Positions 5,843 through 13,759 of a stretch of 15,450 nt of DNA are shown here, in pieces. How positions within the stretch are numbered: the first letter of the stretch is position 1; the number at the start of each line of letters is the position of its first letter. Below the pieces are notes generated by a model. That model did not search any database. It was not told the DNA's origin and saw only the letters and a list, made by a program, of their open reading frames with translations. The DNA is from JAHRAH01 sp051009015 (GTDB taxonomy: Bacteria > Pseudomonadota > Gammaproteobacteria > Tethybacterales > Persebacteraceae), in NCBI GenBank assembly GCA_051009015.1, contig JBPCWZ010000142.1, positions 1-15,450 on the forward strand, in the 5' to 3' direction. Position numbers and translations under genes: made by a program.

Positions 5843-6889
5843 CTATGCAAACAAAAGCCGCGCAACAGCCCCGCCGGGCGGCACGCCGAATTTTTTCATC
5901 TCCGCGCTCAATACCGCGATCTGCCCGCGCATCTGGTCAATGCGCTCGGCATCAACCGCTTCGCCGTTTTTGTCGGTAATGTCAAGCGACAACATTGACG
6001 CCGTCCGTTTCAAGGCATTGACCATCGCATCAAACGCCTGTGCAGGGTTGGAGACATTGGGCGCGTCCAAATCAAAAACAACCCGCCGCACTTCATTTTT
6101 CATCCGCACCGCAACGGTCATTGAAAAAAGCGTTTCGCTGTTTTGCCGAAAGGCGTATTTCAGCCCGCCGTCAATGGCGGCAAGCCCGCAAACCTGCGCC
6201 GCTTCCGCCGTGCGCGCCAAAGAAGGGCTTCCGGCAAGATGAATCTCCACTATCTTATCCACGCTGTTGCAAAACACATCCAAGAGTTTGGCATTCTTCG
6301 CCGCTTCCGCGGCGGGCGGAAACTTGCCATGCGCATCTATGCTTTGGCAAAACCGGCGCGCGCTTTCTTCCAATTTGCGAATGCGCGCATCGTCAAGCGC
6401 GCCGCCCCTGTCGGCAAGCGGCACCGCCAAAAGCCAGTTTTTTTTGTTTTCGCCGCCGCCGTTTTGGGGTTTGCGCCATTGCTTGTCGCTTTCGTCATAA
6501 CCAAGCACAAGGCAGCGGGGCAACCGCCATTTGTGCCACGATTCAAGCAGCGGGGCGAATGTCTGCGGATTTATCGGCGTTTGGGCGAAAACATAAACGG
6601 CATAGCACATATCGGCGGCGAGCATGTCATCGGGCGGCGGCGGAAGTTGTGGCGCATCAAACTTTTCTATGCCCAACTGCCCCTGTGCTGTTTTTTCTTC
6701 CGGCTGCGCCTCCGGCGGCGGCGGTGTTGTCGCGGTAAAAACCGGCTCTTTGCGCGATTGCCGAAGTGTTTGTTCGGATGCCTGCGGCGGTTTGCCGCCA
6801 TCGCCGCCGCCGCGCAAGCCGAAAATAACCGCCGCCAATACCGCAACAACCGCTATCAGCGTAGCGGCGACAACCCAGTAAATATTCAC
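5843..6889 (-). CDS. zipA: Cell division protein ZipA
   Basis: ZipA tethers FtsZ to the inner membrane at the division site. The 348-aa protein has the expected layout: an N-terminal membrane anchor (residues 4-24, VVAATLIAVVAVLAAVIFGL), then a Pro/Gln-rich linker (about 30-90), then a C-terminal FtsZ-binding domain. The end of that domain follows the gammaproteobacterial pattern: VVFDLDAPNVSNPAQAFDAM, then LSLDITDKNGEAVD, then a helix and GVPPGGAVARLLF. Overall identity to model ZipA proteins looks low, as is common. The start is GTG at 6889 and overlaps the smc stop by 4 bp (GTGA), a sign of translational coupling. The ligA start lies 12 nt after its TAG. Confidence 0.9.
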   Translation of the reverse strand: MNIYWVVAATLIAVVAVLAAVIFGLRGGGDGGKPPQASEQTLRQSRKEPVFTATTPPPPEAQPEEKTAQGQLGIEKFDAPQLPPPPDDMLAADMCYAVYVFAQTPINPQTFAPLLESWHKWRLPRCLVLGYDESDKQWRKPQNGGGENKKNWLLAVPLADRGGALDDARIRKLEESARRFCQSIDAHGKFPPAAEAAKNAKLLDVFCNSVDKIVEIHLAGSPSLARTAEAAQVCGLAAIDGGLKYAFRQNSETLFSMTVAVRMKNEVRRVVFDLDAPNVSNPAQAFDAMVNALKRTASMLSLDITDKNGEAVDAERIDQMRGQIAVLSAEMKKFGVPPGGAVARLLFA

Positions 6890-9800
6890 CGCACCGCCGC
6901 CAATGCCTGCTGCAAATTGACGGTAACAATCTTGGACACGCCTTTTTCTTCCTGCGTAACGCCGACCAGCCGCCCCATCTGTTCCAGCGTCAGCGGGTTG
7001 TGCGTGATAACCAAAAACTGAAAATTCGCCGACAAATCCTTGAGCAGCGCGACAAAGTTGTCCGAGCGGCGCTCGTCCAATGCGGCATCAACTTCGTCCA
7101 GAATGCAAAACGGCGGCGGGTTCAGTTTCAGCAGCGCAAAAACAAAAGCAAGCGCCGCCGCCGCCTTCTCGCCGCCCGAAAGCGCCCGCGACGAAAACAA
7201 ACGCTTGCCCGGCGGGCGCGCGCGAATCTCAAAGCCGTCGGTATCGGCAACCTGCGCAAGTTGCGCGTCGCCGCCGCCAAAAAACTGCTTGAACAATGCA
7301 TCAAACTCGCCGTTGATATCGGCATGCATTTTTGTCATGCGCCGCGCCGTTTCTTCGTCAATGCGGCGGATGGCGGCGCGCAACTCATCAACCGCACCGG
7401 CGATATCCGCAGTTTGCGCCGCCAAAGTTTCGGCGCGCGATTGCGCTTCCTGCAATTCATCGGCGGCGGCAAAATTCACGCCGCCAATGGCATCGCGCCG
7501 CTGCCGCAAAGTGTTAATCTCCTCACCGGCATTTGGCTGTTCGGCGGCAAGTTCTTTCAGCCGTTCATCGCCGACCGCCGCCGCTTCCAGAGAGTCGTTC
7601 ATTCTGCCCATTGCAAGCGAAAGTTCGCGCTCGTTCAGGCGCAGTTCGCCGATGTCGTTTTGCTTGCCCTGCATCGCGCCATAACATTGTTCGCGCCGCG
7701 TTTCGGCGTCATCCGCTGCTTTGGCGCAACAGGCAGCCGTTTGTTCGGCTTTGGCGGCGCGGGCTTCGGCATCTTTGGCTTCGTCCGTGCTTTTTTGCAA
7801 AATCATGCGCAGGGCATTGTCATCGCTTTGTTGTGTTTCGTTTTCGGTTTGTTGCAGCCGGGCGGCGAGGAGTTTGGCGCGGTTTTGGGCTTCACCGGCG
7901 GTGTTTTCTTCTTCTTTTTGACGGCGCATCAGTTCTGCGGCGCGGGCGTTCAGTTCTTTGTGTTTTGCCGCCGCCGCTCTTGCCATTTCGCGGCTTTCTT
8001 CAACGGCGGCGGCGGCGGTTTTGAGTTCCGCCTCGCACTTGTCGGCGTCATCGCGCGATTGTTGTTCGCGGCGGGCGGCATCGGTATGGGCGTTTGCAAG
8101 TTCGGCGGCGGTTTGTTCGCATGCCGTCTTGCGCGCCGTCAAAGCGGCGATTTCTTCGCCCAACTCCGTCTGGCGTTTTTGGGCGTTTGCCCGCCGCTCC
8201 TGCCATTGGCTGGTTTCCACGCGTTTTTCGGCGAGGGTGTTTTTGGCTTTTTCCAATTCCGCCGCGGCGTTGTCGCGCGCGCTTTGGGCGGTGTCGTTTT
8301 GTTTGCGGCATTGTCCGGTTTTTTCCGCCGCCGTATCGGCTTCGCTTTTGCGCTCTTGCACCGCGCTTGCAAGTTGTTCCATCCGCCGCCGCCAATCGTA
8401 GCCGCCCAAAGTTTCGCCGCGGGCATATACCGAGCGCGATTCATAAACAACACCGGCGCGGGTGATAAGTTTTTCGCCCGGCGAAAGATGCGCCGCCATC
8501 GCCAAAGCATCGCTTTCGTCTTCGGCGGCATAAACACCGCCCAAACTCGCCGCCAGCACTTTGATACTCTCCGGCGGGGCATTGACTTTTGACAACAACG
8601 GCGGCGCTTGCATTTGCGGATGCGGCGGCATTTCGGCAGCCGTCAGAGGCGCATCGGCAACGGCGACAACGGCAGAACCCGGCGGCGGCAATCCGCGCCG
8701 CCCGACAAAATCCGCCACATTATCAACGGCAAAAGCCCCCGCCGCATAACCCAAAGCGGCATCCAGCGCCATCGCCCATTCGCCCGCTTCAACGCGCAAA
8801 ACATCCGCCAACCTCGGCGGCGGATCCTGCGCCCATTCGCCCGCCGCCGCCGCGGCAACTGTTTCCAGCGCGTCTTTTTCGGTTTGCGCCGCAAGTAGAT
8901 GTTTTTCCGCTTGTTGTTGTGCCTGCTGCGCCTGTTCGGTATTTGCCAGCGCCGCGCGCAAAGCATCTTCGGCCTCGGCGAGATCTTGACGGCACTTGTC
9001 GGCATTGGCTGTCGCATCTTCGGTCGGCGGTGCTTCGCTTTGTGCCGTTGCGATGGTTTCTTCCAGCGATTGTTTTGCCGCCCGCAGTTGATGGACAATG
9101 CGGGCGGTTTCTTCGGCGGTCATCTGCGCGCGCGCTTCGTCGGATTTTATCCTGCCGCCCGCCGCCGTCAGAGCCGCCCGCGCCCGCATCGCCGCGCTTT
9201 CATAACCTGCAAGTTGTTTTGCCGCTTGTTCCGCTTGTTTGGTTTTTTCTTCCGTTTCAACTTGCGCGCTTTGGATGTCCCGGCGGATTTGCCCGAGTTG
9301 CGCCTTGTGCTGTTTTTGTTGTTGTTCGCCGTCCGCTATGCGCTTTTGGAGCGTTGCCAGTTCGCCGCGGTCTTCGCCAATGCGCTCTGCCGCCGTGCGG
9401 CGTATTTGTTCGGCGTTTTGCATGTTTTGCTTTGCGGCAGCCGCCGCCAATTGCAACTTGCCCAATTCCTCCCGCGCCGCCGCCGCCGCCGACAGGGCGT
9501 TATCGCGCTCGGCGCGGGCTTTTTGCGCTTGTACTTTCAGCGATTCAAAATCATCGGCTATCTTTTTTGCCTGCGCGGTTTGTTCCGTCAGAGCTGCCCG
9601 CGCTTTGGCTAGGTCTTCCCCCGCCGTTATGCGCTTTTGCCACAATATCAGCGATTCCAACTCTGCAATGCGTACTTGCAGGTTTTCGTAGCGGCGCGCT
9701 TGTTGTGCTTGTCTTTTCAATCTTGCCGTTTGCTTTTCCACTTCCTCGGCGATGCGCCGAAGTTGCTGCAGGTTTTCCTCGCTCGCCGACAAACGGCGTT

Positions 9801-10341
9801 CGGTCTCGCGGCGATTTTCTTTGTAGTGCGACACGCCCGCCGCTTCTTCAACAAAACCGCGCAACTCGTCCGGCGATGCCTCGGCAACCCTGCCGATGGT
9901 TCCTTGTTCCACAACGCCATACGCCCGCGCCGACAAACCCGTGCCGCGAAAAAGCGCAACAACATCGCGGCGGCGCACCGGCGCGCCATTGATATAAAAA
10001 AACGATTGCCCGTCCCGCCCCAACTCGCGGCGCACTACAATCTCGGAATAGGACGACCACGCGCCCAAATCGCGATTGCCGTCATTGGCAAAAGTCAAAT
10101 CCACCCCGCACCAATCCGCCGGCGGGCGCGATTGACTGCCATTAAACAAGACATCCGGCAATGCCCGGCTGCGAAGGGCGCTCAGGCGCGATTCGCCCAA
10201 AACCCAGCGGACGGCATCCACTATGTTGGATTTGCCGCAGCCGTTCGGTCCGACAACGCCGATAAGCGGCTCGCCGACCTTGAACGAAGCGGCGTCCGGA
10301 AACGACTTGAAACCCTGCGCCTTAAACGCCGTTAAACGCAT
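6886..10341 (-). CDS. smc: Chromosome partition protein SMC
   Basis: SMC is the ATPase of the condensin-like SMC-ScpAB complex that organises and segregates the chromosome. The 1151-aa protein has the full architecture. The N-terminal head carries Walker A (GPNGCGKS, residues 31-38) and the R-loop/Q-loop region. A long Ala/Gln/Glu-rich coiled coil follows, then a hinge around residues 505-640 (PPRLADVLRVEAGEWAMALD, with GYAAGAF) and a second coiled coil. The C-terminal head has the signature LSGGEKAAAALAF, Walker B with D-loop (FCILDEVDAALDERR) and the switch histidine in ITHNPLT. Length is typical (about 1150-1190). The start is ATG at 10341 with no clear Shine-Dalgarno site. It is the first gene of smc-zipA-ligA. 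Having SMC argues against a MukB-bearing enteric relative. Confidence 0.97.
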   Translation of the reverse strand: MRLTAFKAQGFKSFPDAASFKVGEPLIGVVGPNGCGKSNIVDAVRWVLGESRLSALRSRALPDVLFNGSQSRPPADWCGVDLTFANDGNRDLGAWSSYSEIVVRRELGRDGQSFFYINGAPVRRRDVVALFRGTGLSARAYGVVEQGTIGRVAEASPDELRGFVEEAAGVSHYKENRRETERRLSASEENLQQLRRIAEEVEKQTARLKRQAQQARRYENLQVRIAELESLILWQKRITAGEDLAKARAALTEQTAQAKKIADDFESLKVQAQKARAERDNALSAAAAAREELGKLQLAAAAAKQNMQNAEQIRRTAAERIGEDRGELATLQKRIADGEQQQKQHKAQLGQIRRDIQSAQVETEEKTKQAEQAAKQLAGYESAAMRARAALTAAGGRIKSDEARAQMTAEETARIVHQLRAAKQSLEETIATAQSEAPPTEDATANADKCRQDLAEAEDALRAALANTEQAQQAQQQAEKHLLAAQTEKDALETVAAAAAGEWAQDPPPRLADVLRVEAGEWAMALDAALGYAAGAFAVDNVADFVGRRGLPPPGSAVVAVADAPLTAAEMPPHPQMQAPPLLSKVNAPPESIKVLAASLGGVYAAEDESDALAMAAHLSPGEKLITRAGVVYESRSVYARGETLGGYDWRRRMEQLASAVQERKSEADTAAEKTGQCRKQNDTAQSARDNAAAELEKAKNTLAEKRVETSQWQERRANAQKRQTELGEEIAALTARKTACEQTAAELANAHTDAARREQQSRDDADKCEAELKTAAAAVEESREMARAAAAKHKELNARAAELMRRQKEEENTAGEAQNRAKLLAARLQQTENETQQSDDNALRMILQKSTDEAKDAEARAAKAEQTAACCAKAADDAETRREQCYGAMQGKQNDIGELRLNERELSLAMGRMNDSLEAAAVGDERLKELAAEQPNAGEEINTLRQRRDAIGGVNFAAADELQEAQSRAETLAAQTADIAGAVDELRAAIRRIDEETARRMTKMHADINGEFDALFKQFFGGGDAQLAQVADTDGFEIRARPPGKRLFSSRALSGGEKAAAALAFVFALLKLNPPPFCILDEVDAALDERRSDNFVALLKDLSANFQFLVITHNPLTLEQMGRLVGVTQEEKGVSKIVTVNLQQALAAVR

Positions 10342-10349
10342 AGCCCGCG

Positions 10350-10355
10350 ATTCTG
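10350..10355 (-). promoter_or_regulatory. Weak -10-like hexamer before smc
   Basis: CAGAAT lies 8 nt before the smc ATG, just after a strong terminator, so smc probably needs its own promoter in this short gap. There is no recognisable -35. If real, the transcript would be almost leaderless, like the candidates before rpiA and orf86. Confidence 0.25.
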
Positions 10356-10370
10356 CCTAAAAACGCCCGC

Positions 10371-10442
10371 AAAAAAAAACGCCGCCGCCGCGCGCCCGCC
10401 GGTGGCGGTTTGCAATGCCGCGCGCGTTTTGTCAGGCGGCGG
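10371..10442 (-). terminator. Rho-independent terminator after the LysE-family gene
   Basis: On the minus strand an outer CCGCCGCC (10442-10435) pairs with GGCGGCGG (10389-10382). It encloses CGCGC/GCGCG and a CCGCC-ACC-GGCGG hairpin (10408-10396). A run of nine T (10379-10371) follows directly. It starts 2 nt after the LysE-family stop codon and separates that transcript from smc. Confidence 0.8.
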
Positions 10443-10444
10443 GA

Positions 10445-11044
10445 TTACTTCCATACCGGCAAAAGCCACACGGCGACAACTATCAGCATTGTGCCATAAA
10501 CGATATTTTGGATTTTTATGGAAGCGGCGCCGGAAAACTTGCCCGCCGTCCATGCTCCGCAATACGCCCAGCCGAAATGATTGCACAAGTTCAGCGCCGT
10601 CAGCATCGCCGTCAATAACAAAACCTGCGGCAAAACCGGCGCATCCGGCGACAAAAACTGCGAATGCATTAACACCACAATGGCAATGCCTTTGATATTG
10701 AGCGCTTGCGAAATAACGCCGTCGCGAAAAGTCAGTTTTGGCGCGTTGCCCGGCTTTTGCGCCCGCCGCCGAAAAAAAGACGCGCCCAGATAAAACATAT
10801 AAACGCAGCCCAGCAGTTGCACATAAAAAAACGCCTCCGGATAGCGGCGGATAAACGCCCCCAGCCCGAAACCCGCCAGCAAAGAATAGCAGGAATAGGA
10901 CAAATTCAAACCCGCTATAAAGGCCGCCGAGCCGCGAAAGCCGTTTGCCGCCCCCGATACAACGCACAATATATTGCCCGGTCCCGGGCTGCAAACCAGC
11001 GGCACAATGGCTGCAAACCATGCCGCATAAAACTCAACTTTCAT
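10445..11044 (-). CDS. LysE/RhtB family amino-acid exporter
   Basis: This 199-aa inner-membrane protein has about six hydrophobic segments and belongs to the LysE/RhtB superfamily, which exports amino acids or derivatives such as lysine, threonine/homoserine or cysteine. Supporting marks are the N-terminal IVPLVCSPGPGNILCV with the PGPGN motif (20-24), NGFRGSAAFIAGLNLSY, YVQLLGCVYMFYLG, and the internal KLTFRDGVISQALNIKG, which corresponds to the family's F..G....L.NPK region. The start at 11044 gives the correct N-terminus; a longer frame to 11266 is only the fabF coding region read in another frame. It begins 22 nt after the fabF stop with no strong Shine-Dalgarno site, so it is probably co-transcribed with acpP-fabF. 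The substrate cannot be assigned. Confidence 0.9.
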   Translation of the reverse strand: MKVEFYAAWFAAIVPLVCSPGPGNILCVVSGAANGFRGSAAFIAGLNLSYSCYSLLAGFGLGAFIRRYPEAFFYVQLLGCVYMFYLGASFFRRRAQKPGNAPKLTFRDGVISQALNIKGIAIVVLMHSQFLSPDAPVLPQVLLLTAMLTALNLCNHFGWAYCGAWTAGKFSGAASIKIQNIVYGTMLIVVAVWLLPVWK

Positions 11045-11066
11045 TGATATCGCCAAACCGCGCACA

Positions 11067-12308
11067 TCAGGCGCGGCTGAAAACCAGCGTGGCGTTGGTG
11101 CCGCCAAAACCGAAGGAATTGGAAAGTGCCGCCTTGCCCGGCGGCAACTCACGCGCCCGATGGGCGACATAATCCAAATCGCATTTGGCATCCGCATTAT
11201 CCAAATTGATAGTCGGCGGGGCGGTGTTGTCGCGAAGTGCCATAACGGTAAATATCGCTTCCGCACCGCCAGCCGCGCCGAGCAAATGCCCGGTCATGGA
11301 TTTGGTTGAACTTGCCGGAATCTTGCCCGCATAATCGCCGAAAACCTTGCGCACCGCCGTTGTCTCGGCGACATCGCCAAGCGGTGTTGAAGTCCCGTGC
11401 ATATTGACATAAGCCGCATCATCGGCATTCATCTTCGCATCGCGCAGGGCGTTTGCCATGCACCGGCGCGCGCCTTCGCCGTCTTCCCTTGGCGCGGTAA
11501 TGTGATGACCGTCCGCGCTGGTGCCGTAGCCGGCGACAAGGGCATAGATATTTGCCCCGCGGTTTTTGGCGCGCTCGTATTCTTCCAAAACCAAAACCCC
11601 CGCGCCTTCGCCAAGCACAAAGCCGTCCCGGTCGCGGTCAAAAGGGCGGGATGCTTTTTGCGGCTCGTCGTTGCGGCATGACAAGGCGCGCGCGGAAGTA
11701 AAACCGCCCAGGCCCAGCGGCGTTATCGGCGCTTCCGCGCCGCCGCATACCATCACATCGGCATCGCCATAAACAATCATCCGAAACGCCTCGCCAATGT
11801 TGTGCGCGCCGGTTGTGCAGGCGGAAACCAGCGAAACATTCGGTCCCGTGTAGTTGTACATAATGGAAAGATGACCGGCGGCGACATTGATAATCGCCGA
11901 CGGGACAAAAAACGGCGATATGCGCCGCGCGCCTTGTTTGGCATAAATATCGCGGGTTTCTTCTATCGTGCCGATGCCGCCGATGCCGGAACCGAGGGCG
12001 ACGCCAATGCGCTCGCCGTCTTTTTCGTCCGCCGTCAAACCGGCATCGGCAATCGCCTCAACACCGGCGGCGATGCCGTATTGTATAAACAAATCTATGT
12101 GGCGAAGGGTTTTGGGCGGGATGACCGCCGCAGGGTCAAAGCCGCGCACTTCGCCGCCAATGCGCGATGAAAAACCGGCGGCGTCAAAGCGGCTGATGGC
12201 GGCAATGCCGCTTTTGCCATCAACAACGGCGCGCCAGCATTCGGCGGCGCTATTGCCGACAGGAGACAAAAGCCCCAAGCCGGTAACAGCAACTTTGCGG
12301 GCGGTCAT
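11067..12308 (-). CDS. fabF: 3-oxoacyl-[acyl-carrier-protein] synthase II (FabF)
   Basis: FabF condenses malonyl-ACP with an acyl-ACP in type II fatty-acid elongation and is important for the C16 to C18 step. The 413-aa protein matches the usual length of about 413. It has the Cys-His-His triad: Cys164 in VSACTTGAHNI, His304 in NMHGTSTPLGD and His341 in MTGHLLGAAGG. The C-terminus NSFGFGGTNATLVF is also canonical. ATG at 12308 (MTARKVAVTGLGLLSPVGNS) is preferred over an in-frame TTG at 12320. It lies 30 nt after acpP, the standard acpP-fabF pairing, followed here by an exporter gene rather than pabC/mltG. Confidence 0.97.
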   Translation of the reverse strand: MTARKVAVTGLGLLSPVGNSAAECWRAVVDGKSGIAAISRFDAAGFSSRIGGEVRGFDPAAVIPPKTLRHIDLFIQYGIAAGVEAIADAGLTADEKDGERIGVALGSGIGGIGTIEETRDIYAKQGARRISPFFVPSAIINVAAGHLSIMYNYTGPNVSLVSACTTGAHNIGEAFRMIVYGDADVMVCGGAEAPITPLGLGGFTSARALSCRNDEPQKASRPFDRDRDGFVLGEGAGVLVLEEYERAKNRGANIYALVAGYGTSADGHHITAPREDGEGARRCMANALRDAKMNADDAAYVNMHGTSTPLGDVAETTAVRKVFGDYAGKIPASSTKSMTGHLLGAAGGAEAIFTVMALRDNTAPPTINLDNADAKCDLDYVAHRARELPPGKAALSNSFGFGGTNATLVFSRA

Positions 12309-12338
12309 CGCCGGGCGCAAGCCGCAAAAGCCGCCGTG

Positions 12339-12587
12339 TTATTCCGCTTGCTTCTTTTCAATGTAGGCGAGGGCATCGGCGACGGACACGATCTTCTCGG
12401 CTTCTTCATCCGGTATTTCGCAGTCAAACTCGTCTTCCAGCGCCATCACCAGTTCAACGGTGTCCAGCGAGTCGGCGCCAAGGTCATCGGCGAATTTCGC
12501 TTCGGGAGTGATCTTTGCCTCTTCTACGCCCAATTGCTCGGAAACGATTTTCTTCACGCGTTCAATGTTTTTGTCTTTGTCTTCCAC
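12339..12587 (-). CDS. acpP: Acyl carrier protein
   Basis: This 82-aa acidic protein carries growing acyl chains on a 4'-phosphopantetheine arm during fatty-acid synthesis. The attachment site is Ser40 in DLGADSLDTVELVMALEDEF, the invariant DSL motif. Length and four-helix pattern are typical of AcpP (about 78 aa). The start is GTG at 12587, supported by a strong Shine-Dalgarno site AAGGAG 5 nt upstream. The GTG may moderate translation of an otherwise very abundant protein. fabF follows at 30 nt. The gene upstream is rpiA rather than the usual fabG. Confidence 0.98.
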   Translation of the reverse strand: MEDKDKNIERVKKIVSEQLGVEEAKITPEAKFADDLGADSLDTVELVMALEDEFDCEIPDEEAEKIVSVADALAYIEKKQAE

Positions 12588-12592
12588 GGGTT

Positions 12593-12599
12593 CTCCTTT
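12593..12599 (-). promoter_or_regulatory. Strong ribosome binding site of acpP
   Basis: AAAGGAG, with 5 nt to the GTG at 12587, is one of the few strong Shine-Dalgarno sites in the window. It decides the acpP start, because no ATG is available there. Confidence 0.75.
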
Positions 12600-12626
12600 C
12601 TTCGGTTGCGGTTTGCAAATGCCGCC

Positions 12627-12635
12627 ATTCTAACA
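12627..12635 (-). promoter_or_regulatory. Extended -10 promoter for acpP-fabF
   Basis: TGT-TAGAAT (extended -10) lies in the 76-nt gap between rpiA and acpP, about 40 nt before the acpP start. No good -35 is seen. The same TAGAAT hexamer occurs before fpr and before orf86. Confidence 0.5.
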
Positions 12636-12663
12636 AAAAAACCGCGCTTTTGGCGATTTTTTA

Positions 12664-13320
12664 TTATCGGGCGATTTCTTCCCTCACGCCGCCCGCCGCC
12701 GCAGTCAATAGCACATCGGCGCGGCGGACGGCAAAGATGCCGTTTTCCAGCACGCCGGCGATATTGTTGATATCGCGCTCGGCGGCGGCGGCATTGGCGA
12801 TATCGGGCATTTGCGCATCCAATATCCAGCAGTCATTATCGCTGACAAACCCTTCGCGCCATTTCGGGTTTGCGCCCATTGCGGCAAGTTTGCGCGCCAC
12901 AAAACTCCGCGCCATCGGCACAACTTCCACCGGCACCGGCATTTTGCGCCCCAAAACAGCCACGCGCTTGCTTTCGTCAATAATGCAAACAAAGCGTTTT
13001 GACGCGCATGCGACAATTTTCTCGCGCACATGCGCGCCGCCGCCGCCTTTTATCAATTGCAAGTTATCATCCGCTTCGTCCGCGCCGTCAATATACAAAT
13101 CCGGCGCACCGGCATCCAAAGTGCAGCGAAAACCCGCCGCTTCCAACCTTCGCGCCGTATCTTCGGAACTCGGCGATACGCCGGCAATGCGCCCCCGCAC
13201 TTGCGGCAGCATTTGTATCAGATGATGCACAGTCGTGCCGCTGCCGACACCGAGATGGATGCCGTCGGCGATAAAATCCAAAGCCGCTTTCGCCGCCATC
13301 TTTTTGAGGTCGTCATTCAC
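12664..13320 (-). CDS. rpiA: Ribose-5-phosphate isomerase A
   Basis: RpiA interconverts ribose 5-phosphate and ribulose 5-phosphate in the non-oxidative pentose phosphate pathway. The 218-aa product agrees with the E. coli length of 219. Family motifs are HLGVGSGTTVHHLIQML (substrate loop), DLYIDGADEAD with the catalytic acid region, LIKGGGGAHVREKIVA, CIIDESK, and near the C-terminus RDINNIAGVLENGIFAVR. The start is GTG at 13320 (VNDDLKKMAAKAAL), matching the family N-terminus; the frame is open further upstream but that part has no family similarity. There is no Shine-Dalgarno site. Instead TATAAT lies 6 nt upstream, suggesting a leaderless mRNA. orf86 precedes it by 29 nt. Confidence 0.95.
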   Translation of the reverse strand: MNDDLKKMAAKAALDFIADGIHLGVGSGTTVHHLIQMLPQVRGRIAGVSPSSEDTARRLEAAGFRCTLDAGAPDLYIDGADEADDNLQLIKGGGGAHVREKIVACASKRFVCIIDESKRVAVLGRKMPVPVEVVPMARSFVARKLAAMGANPKWREGFVSDNDCWILDAQMPDIANAAAAERDINNIAGVLENGIFAVRRADVLLTAAAGGVREEIAR

Positions 13321-13326
13321 AATCCA

Positions 13327-13332
13327 ATTATA
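13327..13332 (-). promoter_or_regulatory. Consensus -10 just before rpiA
   Basis: A perfect TATAAT lies 6 nt before the GTG start of rpiA, so transcription would begin at or next to the start codon. The -35 region (TTATAG at 17 nt) is poor. Confidence 0.4.
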
Positions 13333-13349
13333 ACCAGTTAACGAACACC

Positions 13350-13610
13350 CTATAACCGCGAAACCAAGAGCCCAAGAACCAAAACAACAGGCGGCAAAAG
13401 AAACGCAAGAAAACAAGCCACAACAAGAGCAAACGGCACCGCGAGCCAAGGGTCGCGCAAAAGGCGAAACTGCTCCCGGATGGGCATGTGCCAAAGGGCA
13501 TGCGCGGAAAGATGACGATACCGGTAAAGAAAGGTAACAGCCAAAACGGCATAAAAGAAAGTCCCAAGCAAAGGGATGCCCAAAAGCCAAAGCAAAAAGT
13601 ACGAAAGCAT
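13350..13610 (-). CDS. Small two-segment membrane protein, unrecognised
   Basis: This 86-aa frame runs from ATG 13610 to TAG. It has a hydrophobic stretch at about residues 3-28 (SYFLLWLLGIPLLGTFFYAV), a basic polar loop (YRYRHLSAHALW, REQFRLLRD) and a second hydrophobic stretch at about 57-84 (VPFALVVACFLAFLLPPVVL). It is probably an inner-membrane protein with both ends on the same side. No family is recognised. The frame fills the gap between rpiA and the divergent fpr promoter, and codon use looks ordinary. There is no Shine-Dalgarno site; a TTG at 13613 is an alternative start. TAGAAT lies 6 nt upstream. Confidence 0.6.
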   Translation of the reverse strand: MLSYFLLWLLGIPLLGTFFYAVLAVTFLYRYRHLSAHALWHMPIREQFRLLRDPWLAVPFALVVACFLAFLLPPVVLVLGLLVSRL

Positions 13611-13616
13611 CAATCT

Positions 13617-13622
13617 ATTCTA
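13617..13622 (-). promoter_or_regulatory. -10 candidate before orf86
   Basis: TAGAAT lies 6 nt before the ATG at 13610, the same spacing as TATAAT before rpiA. No -35 was found at normal spacing. It could produce a leaderless transcript covering orf86 and perhaps rpiA. Confidence 0.35.
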
Positions 13623-13651
13623 CAACACCGCCCGCACCGGCAAAACAACAA

Positions 13652-13682
13652 TTGGCATTTGTTAACTGAAAAGTGATAGAAT
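13652..13682 (+). promoter_or_regulatory. Promoter of fpr and the DM13 gene
   Basis: TTGGCA at 13652-13657 resembles a -35, and TGA-TAGAAT at 13674-13682 is an extended -10. The 19-nt spacer is long. Transcription would start near 13690, about 70 nt before fpr, divergent from orf86. Confidence 0.5.
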
Positions 13683-13710
13683 ACGGGGCGGATAAAAGAC
13701 GGTGGGCGGC

Positions 13711-13759
13711 ATCCGCCATCCGCCATTTGCCAAAAACCGACAACTGCAAACCGACAAAT
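13711..13759 (+). repeat. Seven-unit heptanucleotide tract before fpr
   Basis: The leader reads as ATCCGCC, ATCCGCC, ATTTGCC, AAAAACC, GACAACT, GCAAACC, GACAAAT and then G. The last unit supplies the AT of the fpr start codon. The first two units are identical and the others degenerate in steps of 7 nt. The tract replaces a normal Shine-Dalgarno region. Confidence 0.6.

Noticed and set aside
7000..8592. 530-codon plus-strand open frame within smc
   Set aside because: Antisense shadow of a GC-rich coding region; Phe/Arg/Gly-rich, no motifs, and smc on the other strand is complete.
8589..9992. 467-codon plus-strand open frame within smc
   Set aside because: Same reason: Pro/Arg/Ala-rich antisense translation of the SMC hinge and coiled coil.
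10332..11021. 229-codon minus-strand frame overlapping the LysE-family gene
   Set aside because: Cys/Gly/Phe-rich out-of-frame reading that also runs through the terminator; the LysE frame has PGPGN and six membrane segments.
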